Shown one piece after another: positions 5,449 through 9,659 of a stretch of DNA of 9,659 nucleotides. The stretch is from Eggerthellaceae bacterium. Its GTDB lineage: Bacteria > Actinomycetota > Coriobacteriia > Coriobacteriales > Eggerthellaceae. Numbering within the stretch: the stretch's first letter is position 1; every line of letters begins with the position of its first letter. Under the pieces are notes generated by a model. That model did no database searches and was not told the origin of the DNA. It saw only the letters and a program-made list of their open reading frames with translations. The position numbers were made by a program, and so were the translations under genes. The stretch is taken from assembly GCA_017533165.1 (NCBI GenBank), contig JAFXIM010000080.1, forward strand, positions 1 to 9,659. The letters are read 5' to 3'.

Positions 5449-6129
5449 CTCATCAGAGAATATCGCACGACCAATGCGCACCATAGTGCTTCCAGCCGTC
5501 ACCGCCTCACGCCAATCGTCGCTCATTCCCATGGAAAGCTCGCAAAACCTTGCGGCATGATCGGGATCGAGTTCTGCTCGGATGGCTTCAGACAAAGTCC
5601 TCAGGCCCTCAAAACTGGCTCGCGCGGTATCGAGATCGTCTATGGGCGCCATGGTCATAAGACCCCGCACGGAGAGGTTCTCAAACTTTGAACACTCGAG
5701 CACGAACGAGCAGGCCTCATCGGGTGAAACGCCGCTTTTGCTCGCCTCTCCCGAAACATTCACCTCGACAAGGACGTCTTGCACCTTCCCCAAGTCACGA
5801 GCGCAAGCATCTATCTTACGCGCATGGGAAAGATCGAACAGCGAATGGATCAAGCTGGCCGATGCAACGATGTCGGGAATACGACGCGACTGGATGTTTC
5901 CGATGAAGTGCCAATGCGCCTGCGGAAACTCACCAGCCTTGAGCGTAATTTGATCGGGGCGGTTTTCCCCGAAATCAAGCGAACCTCCGGAAAAAGCCTC
6001 GGCTACCCCCTCGAGACCTACCGTCTTAGACACGGCCACCAAACGCACCTCGCGCGGATCCCTGCCCGCCACCGCGCACTGATCGGCCAGTTCTTGCGCC
6101 ACACGAGCGTAGCGTTCCTGAATTCCCAT
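5440..6129 (-). CDS. yggS: YggS/PLPBP-family pyridoxal phosphate homeostasis protein
   Basis: YggS proteins bind pyridoxal 5'-phosphate in a single TIM-barrel domain, have no known enzyme activity and balance free vitamin B6 and some amino-acid pools. With the start at 6129 the protein has 229 residues, the normal length. It shows VAVSKTV (31-37) with Lys35 as the cofactor lysine, DFGENRPDQ (52-60), HWHFIGNIQSRR (72-83), NVSGEASKSGV (124-134), GLMTMAP (156-162) and ELSMGMSDDWREAV with GSTMVRIGRAIF (197-224), which holds the phosphate. The open frame extends 37 codons upstream, but that part lies inside pgeF. The ATG at 6129 has AAAGGA about nine bases upstream. The gene starts 17 bases after pgeF and is followed by the sepF promoter region. 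It is Bacillus ylmE by position. Confidence 0.95.
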   Translation of the reverse strand: MGIQERYARVAQELADQCAVAGRDPREVRLVAVSKTVGLEGVAEAFSGGSLDFGENRPDQITLKAGEFPQAHWHFIGNIQSRRIPDIVASASLIHSLFDLSHARKIDACARDLGKVQDVLVEVNVSGEASKSGVSPDEACSFVLECSKFENLSVRGLMTMAPIDDLDTARASFEGLRTLSEAIRAELDPDHAARFCELSMGMSDDWREAVTAGSTMVRIGRAIFSDEFE

Positions 6130-6146
6130 GCGATCTCGTCCTTTCC

Positions 6147-7001
6147 CTAACCTAAACGCAAGGCAAGCGCCCCATGACGACCGCATACGCCGCCCGATGC
6201 GCGATACGAGAAGTAGTCTTCGTGCGAGCAAACCGTGCAAATGCCCGAATCAAGAATGCGCCATGCGACAAGTCCTGCGTGAACAAGGTCTACCTTCAGG
6301 GCTCGGGCAAGGCTCACGTGACGCGCATCGGCAAGACAGGTTTCGCCGAAAGCCTCTCGAAAACGAGCGCTCACATCCTCGCCCGTCTCGAAGCACTCCT
6401 CATGAATATGAGGCCCGATGTAGGCGTTGTATTGAGCCAGCGCCTCTTCCGCGCTTTCAAAGCTGTGGCAAGCGAGGTCACGAGCCGCCAAGGTACGCGC
6501 CGCCTTCCCGGCAATGCCAGCCACAGCTCCACGCCAGCCAGCGTGCGCCACGGCAAATCGACCCGTTGGCGACACGATGACCACCGGCGCACAATCAGCA
6601 AAGCAAAGCAGGGCGGCTACCCCGGAAAGGCCCACGACCACGCCGTCTGCACCGGCAGGCGACAAGGCCCTCTCGCATGCAGCGGTAAGCTCACCTTCGC
6701 CATCGTGATAGATTTCAACGAGGTCGGTACCGTGAACTTGATTGCACATGACAAGGCGCGCATCCTCGGCGCCGAGAGCACGCAGAAGAATGCGGCGGTT
6801 CTCGTTTACCGCAGACAGATCATCCCCCACGTGCGAACCCAGGTTCAAGCCGTCATAAGGAGCCGCGCTGACCCCACCCGAGCGCCCCGTAAAAGCAACG
6901 CGCACGCCCGTTTTCAGGGCGAGCGCGTCATCAGTGAGTATATGGAGCGAATCGAGCGTGCACGCTTCCAAACTGGGCGCGGGCAAACTCAATGCTGTCA
7001 T
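6147..7001 (-). CDS. pgeF: PgeF/YfiH (laccase-domain) multicopper-fold purine nucleoside enzyme
   Basis: Members of this family (YlmD in Bacillus, YfiH/PgeF in Escherichia coli) have been given several roles: purine nucleoside phosphorylase/adenosine deaminase activity and editing of wrong amino acids in peptidoglycan precursors. The 284-residue protein has the three expected metal/active-site residues: His90 in CNQVHG, Cys137 in FADCAPV and His153 in VAHAGWRG. It also has IGPHIHEECFE (195-205) and the C-terminal FSYR-GG-CGRHG stretch. The ATG at 7001 lies 11 bases after the ftsZ stop and has no strong ribosome site (AGAAAG is the best), so translation may depend on ftsZ. It lies between ftsZ and yggS, a common order in actinobacteria. 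Which activity dominates here cannot be told from sequence. Confidence 0.92.
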   Translation of the reverse strand: MTALSLPAPSLEACTLDSLHILTDDALALKTGVRVAFTGRSGGVSAAPYDGLNLGSHVGDDLSAVNENRRILLRALGAEDARLVMCNQVHGTDLVEIYHDGEGELTAACERALSPAGADGVVVGLSGVAALLCFADCAPVVIVSPTGRFAVAHAGWRGAVAGIAGKAARTLAARDLACHSFESAEEALAQYNAYIGPHIHEECFETGEDVSARFREAFGETCLADARHVSLARALKVDLVHAGLVAWRILDSGICTVCSHEDYFSYRASGGVCGRHGALALRLG

Positions 7002-7012
7002 AAGGCAGCTTT

Positions 7013-8134
7013 CTAACGCTGACGCTTCAGGAAGTCGGGGATGTAATCCTCGTCTGCGAAGCGGCCGCTCGACGGAGAGGTGGAGAAGGTCACCGGAGCG
7101 GAGTTCATGGAAGTCTGCGGAGCAGGCTCAGTGGATGCAAACAGATCCTTGCGGGAGAAGTCCATGGCGGGCTGGGACGCATTCATCTTGAAGCCAGTGG
7201 CGATGACGGTGATGCGGACTGCGTCGCCCATCATGTCGTCGATGATCTGGCCGTAGATGATGTTTGCGTTGTCATCAGCGCAAGCCTCGACGACGCGAGC
7301 AGCTGCATCGATCTCGGCAAGGGTGATGTCGGGACCGCCGGCGATGGAGAACAGAACGCGAGACGCACCCTGGATGGATGCCTCGAGCAGGCTGGAGTTG
7401 GTTGCCTGCTGAGCTGCCTCGAGAGCACGGTTCTCTCCAGTTGCGATACCGATGCCCATCATTGCGGTGCCGGCATCCTTCATGACAGTGCGAATGTCAG
7501 CGAAGTCGAGGTTGATGAGACCGGGGATGGTGATCAGGTCGGTCACGCCCTGGATGCCCTGACGCAGGGTGTCATCAGCAATGCGGAAAGCCTCGAGCAT
7601 GCTGGTCTTCTTGTCAACGATCTCGAGCAGGCGGTCGTTGGGGATCACGATGAGCGTGTCAACCTTGTTGGCCAGAAGGTCAATGCCCTGCTCAGCCTGG
7701 TTGCGGCGCAGACGGCCTTCGAAGGTAAAGGGCTTGGTGACGATACCGACGGTCAGAGCGCCGATCTCCTCACGAGCGATCTCGGCGACGATAGGCGCAG
7801 CGCCGGTACCGGTGCCGCCGCCCTCGCCAGCGGTGACAAACACCATGTCGGAACCCGCAAGAGCCTCGCGGATTTCCGCACGGCTTTCCTCAGCTGCCTG
7901 GCAGCCAACCTCGGGGTTAGCGCCGGCACCGAGGCCGCGGGTGAGCTCCTCGCCAATATGAATGGTTTTATCTGCAGCAGACTGGAGCAGTGCCTGACGG
8001 TCGGTGTTGACAGCGATGAACTCGACACCGCGCACGCCGGCCTCAACCATGCGATTCACGGCGTTCGTGCCGCCGCCGCCTACGCCGACGACCCTAATGA
8101 CCGCCAGATTCTCAGAACCCATATAGTTTGCCAT
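7013..8134 (-). CDS. ftsZ: Cell division GTPase FtsZ
   Basis: FtsZ is the tubulin-like GTPase that forms the division ring at midcell. The 373-residue protein has the nucleotide loop [14 protein letters not shown] (16-29), the tubulin signature [12 protein letters not shown] (103-114), the T7 catalytic loop NLDFAD (208-213) that completes the next subunit's active site, a short variable linker (about 318-361) and the C-terminal peptide [11 protein letters not shown] (363-373) that binds SepF and other partners. The open frame continues 18 codons further, but the ATG at 8134 has GGAGG eight bases upstream and gives the usual short N-terminus [11 protein letters not shown] 220-base leader region with its own promoter lies upstream, and pgeF follows after 11 bases. 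No ftsA is present next to it. Confidence 0.98.
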   Translation of the reverse strand: MANYMGSENLAVIRVVGVGGGGTNAVNRMVEAGVRGVEFIAVNTDRQALLQSAADKTIHIGEELTRGLGAGANPEVGCQAAEESRAEIREALAGSDMVFVTAGEGGGTGTGAAPIVAEIAREEIGALTVGIVTKPFTFEGRLRRNQAEQGIDLLANKVDTLIVIPNDRLLEIVDKKTSMLEAFRIADDTLRQGIQGVTDLITIPGLINLDFADIRTVMKDAGTAMMGIGIATGENRALEAAQQATNSSLLEASIQGASRVLFSIAGGPDITLAEIDAAARVVEACADDNANIIYGQIIDDMMGDAVRITVIATGFKMNASQPAMDFSRKDLFASTEPAPQTSMNSAPVTFSTSPSSGRFADEDYIPDFLKRQR

Positions 8135-8187
8135 TGTAGTTTCCTCCACACGTGCTGCGTTTAAGCTGCTACTAAAGTTGATAAACA

Positions 8188-8226
8188 CCCGCTAGCGGGC
8201 ACACGAACTACGCCACTTTGGCGTGG
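8188..8226 (-). promoter_or_regulatory. Two inverted repeats in the ftsZ leader
   Basis: The leader holds CCCGCTAGCGGG (8188-8199), a perfect 12-bp palindrome, and a hairpin ACGCCA/TGGCGT with a 3-base loop (8210-8224, extendable to 8208-8226). In the predicted RNA they lie 10-45 bases after the start. On the minus strand the palindrome is followed by TGTTTATC, not a true U tract. They may be RNA structure that tunes ftsZ translation or RNA stability, or a protein-binding site. The remainder of the gap (8135-8354) holds the promoter and no gene that I can support. Confidence 0.45.
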
Positions 8227-8239
8227 TCAGATGGAGTTT

Positions 8240-8267
8240 ATTGTACACGAAGGGGTGCTCGATGCAA
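8240..8267 (-). promoter_or_regulatory. Probable ftsZ promoter
   Basis: On the minus strand a -10 TACAAT (8245-8240) has TTGCAT (8267-8262) 16 bases upstream as a weak -35. The transcript would start near 8232, giving a leader of about 98 bases before the ftsZ ATG at 8134. The promoter lies in the only long gap between ftsQ and ftsZ, where many bacteria carry extra ftsZ promoters. Confidence 0.55.
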
Positions 8268-8354
8268 CGCTCGAAGGGACATAAGGGGGCCTTGCGTTCA
8301 CGAATCCGACAGATTAGGTGAGGATATTGCCCAGATGAAGGGCCAAACGAAGCG

Positions 8355-9455
8355 CTAGACGCTGCGCCAGGTGGGTCTGTCGGGCACGCGAACGTTGATG
8401 TAGGCCACCTGACCGGGGTACTGCTCCATGAGCTCGAGGCAGATGCGCTCCTTGTCGCGGATGTTCTCGGCGGTGCCAAAGGCAATCTCGACACCGGAAT
8501 CAAGCGTAAGCAGCGTAGACTCGGCGTCGGTTGCCGAGACCACCCTCACCTGATCGGCGAGATCGGTGGTCATGCCGTCGACGATGGCCAAGGCGTTGTT
8601 CACGTTGTCATCGGTGCAGTAGGTACCCATTTCGGGGACGATGCCATAGGGCACGTCGGTGATGTGCAAGACGGAGTCAGCGCTTTCGTAGATCTGCGGA
8701 CTGATCATCTGACCTATTTCGGATTCGCGATCGGGGATGGCCATAAGCCACATGCCATCAGCGGCAATAGCCCAAGGCTGGACCGTCTTGGCGTCGGCTG
8801 ACGTTACCTCGACTACCGCACCGATCTCGCGCTCGGTGATGATGATCTCCACGGTAGAGGGAAACTTGCGCTTCACCTGCGCATCCTCAACCCAGGCGTC
8901 ACGCTCGATGCTCCTTTCGAGCATCTCGGTGTCAACGCTAAAGAGAGCCGTTCCCTCGGGAATGGGCGCAAGCGCCGCCATATCGGCATCGGTCAGGTGC
9001 TCAGAGCCGCTCACCTCGACATTAGTCACCTTGAAGAAGGACGAATTCGTGAGAGCCAGGCCGCCGACCACGAAGGCGGCCACCAAAACGACGGCGAGCA
9101 CCACGACAAGCACCACGCCGCGACGCCCCCCACCTGAACCACCCTTGCGCTTGGGGCTGGGATCTTGGTTCATGTCGCCGATGCGAACGGAACTCACCTT
9201 CGTCTGCTGTGCGCTACCATAAGGCGAGCGTGCCCCCGCCGCGTAGCGGGAAGCGTGAGATGAGCCGGCAGCGGGCATGCCAACACTGGGGACGGAACCT
9301 AAGTTACGGGCACCGGCCTTGAAGTTTCTCGGATTATTGGAAGATGAGCGCGCAGAATGACCGCGCGCGGAACCGCTGCGCGGAGCTTGATATCCTGCAG
9401 ATGCGCCCTTACGCGAACCCGAGGAACCGTACTTCTGGCGTGAGCTCGATGCCAT
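8355..9455 (-). CDS. ftsQ: FtsQ/DivIB-type division protein with long Ser/Arg-rich N-tail
   Basis: FtsQ is a bitopic membrane protein that with FtsL and FtsB controls septal wall synthesis. The 366-residue protein has a cytoplasmic tail of about 110 residues rich in Ser, Gly, Ala and Arg, ending in basic [12 protein letters not shown] single membrane segment follows at 113-135 (mostly Val, Ala, Leu), then a POTRA domain at about 140-208 ([11 protein letters not shown], later [21 protein letters not shown]), and the FtsQ beta domain to the C-terminus. The ATG at 9455 is the first possible start, because a stop lies in frame just upstream. It overlaps the 3' end of murB by 47 bases, and its ribosome site is weak (GAGG three bases away). 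Later ATGs at codons 60 and 95 have no better site. ftsZ follows after 220 bases. Confidence 0.9.
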   Translation of the reverse strand: MASSSRQKYGSSGSRKGASAGYQAPRSGSARGHSARSSSNNPRNFKAGARNLGSVPSVGMPAAGSSHASRYAAGARSPYGSAQQTKVSSVRIGDMNQDPSPKRKGGSGGGRRGVVLVVVLAVVLVAAFVVGGLALTNSSFFKVTNVEVSGSEHLTDADMAALAPIPEGTALFSVDTEMLERSIERDAWVEDAQVKRKFPSTVEIIITEREIGAVVEVTSADAKTVQPWAIAADGMWLMAIPDRESEIGQMISPQIYESADSVLHITDVPYGIVPEMGTYCTDDNVNNALAIVDGMTTDLADQVRVVSATDAESTLLTLDSGVEIAFGTAENIRDKERICLELMEQYPGQVAYINVRVPDRPTWRSV

Positions 9456-9659
9456 GGGCCTCGTTTACCTTTGCTTGAATATGATCGATGAGATCGCGAA
9501 CGTCCTGAGCCGTCGCATCTCCCGTATTGATGATGAAGTTGGCGTGCACGTCCGATACCTGAGCACCGCCGATACGCAAACCCTTCATGCCCAAGCCCTC
9601 GATGAGCGCGCCCGCACTTGCCCCTTCGGGGTTACGGAAAACACTGCCGCAAGACGGCG
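9409..9659 (-). CDS. murB: UDP-N-acetylenolpyruvoylglucosamine reductase, C-terminal part (cut by window edge)
   Basis: MurB uses FAD and NADPH to reduce UDP-GlcNAc-enolpyruvate to UDP-MurNAc, the second step of peptidoglycan precursor synthesis. About 82 codons are present, open to the right edge. The first visible residues, [20 protein letters not shown], contain the GSxFRNP motif with the catalytic serine. [18 protein letters not shown] follows, and the end has PEVRFLG with the conserved catalytic glutamate. This matches the C-terminal domain of MurB closely. A TTG at 9594 is not the real start, since conserved sequence runs on upstream of it to the edge. The stop at 9409 lies inside ftsQ, whose start overlaps murB by 47 bases, so the two are probably translated together. 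Confidence 0.95.
   Translation of the reverse strand, partial: PSCGSVFRNPEGASAGALIEGLGMKGLRIGGAQVSDVHANFIINTGDATAQDVRDLIDHIQAKVNEAHGIELTPEVRFLGFA

Noticed and set aside
6174..7016. Long plus-strand open frame (280 codons) opposite pgeF
   Set aside because: pgeF on the other strand has clear catalytic motifs and proper spacing to ftsZ and yggS. The opposite frame has no recognisable domain, and long antisense frames are common in GC-rich genes.
8135..8188. Earlier in-frame ftsZ start at 8188
   Set aside because: The extension would translate the leader and the GGAGG ribosome site. FtsZ homologues begin at the equivalent of 8134.
8192..8503. Minus-strand frame (103 codons) spanning the end of ftsQ and the ftsZ leader
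   Set aside because: It starts inside ftsQ in another frame and reads through the promoter and leader hairpins; no motif or ribosome site supports it.

Overview
The window looks like core chromosome of a moderately GC-rich actinobacterium, most likely of the class Coriobacteriia. The evidence is gene order and protein character. The end of a division/cell-wall cluster runs murB-ftsQ-ftsZ-pgeF-yggS-sepF-proC-yggT-divIVA on the minus strand, with no ftsA between ftsQ and ftsZ. SepF is long and has an acidic/tyrosine-rich linker, DivIVA has the arginine/lysine N-terminal loop typical of actinobacteria, and the RNase P RNA is of the ancestral (A) type. The genus cannot be fixed from this sequence. 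I see no transposase, phage gene, CRISPR array or toxin-antitoxin pair.

Layout from right to left, which is the direction of transcription of almost everything: the C-terminal end of murB (cut by the window edge) overlaps the start of ftsQ by 47 bases. A 220-base gap follows, carrying a probable ftsZ promoter and a structured leader. Then come ftsZ, pgeF and yggS at short spacing. A perfect TATAAT box in the yggS-sepF gap probably starts a second transcript: sepF, proC (2-base gap), yggT (7-base overlap with proC) and divIVA. A strong 12-bp hairpin with a U-rich tail ends this unit at about 2420-2450.

The rnpB gene (RNase P RNA) lies on the plus strand at about 1887-2302, convergent with divIVA and divergent from a thiamin cluster. 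The thiamin cluster, again on the minus strand, is a thiamin pyrophosphokinase gene (thiN), a TPP riboswitch, thiM and the first 39 codons of thiE, which runs off the left edge. The riboswitch lies after thiN, so it should control thiM-thiE but not the kinase that makes TPP from thiamin.

How the genes work together: FtsZ makes the division ring, SepF should anchor it to the membrane in the absence of FtsA, FtsQ belongs to the septal FtsQLB complex, MurB makes peptidoglycan precursor, and DivIVA marks poles and septa. YggT, PgeF, YggS and ProC are the small membrane and metabolic genes often found among these division genes. ThiM and ThiE salvage the thiazole and join it to the pyrimidine, and ThiN makes the cofactor.

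I did not find a convincing new biological system. The observations most worth checking are regulatory (the ftsZ leader, the riboswitch layout, the promoter inside the division cluster) and structural (the SepF linker, the extended P12 of RNase P RNA, the murB/ftsQ overlap).
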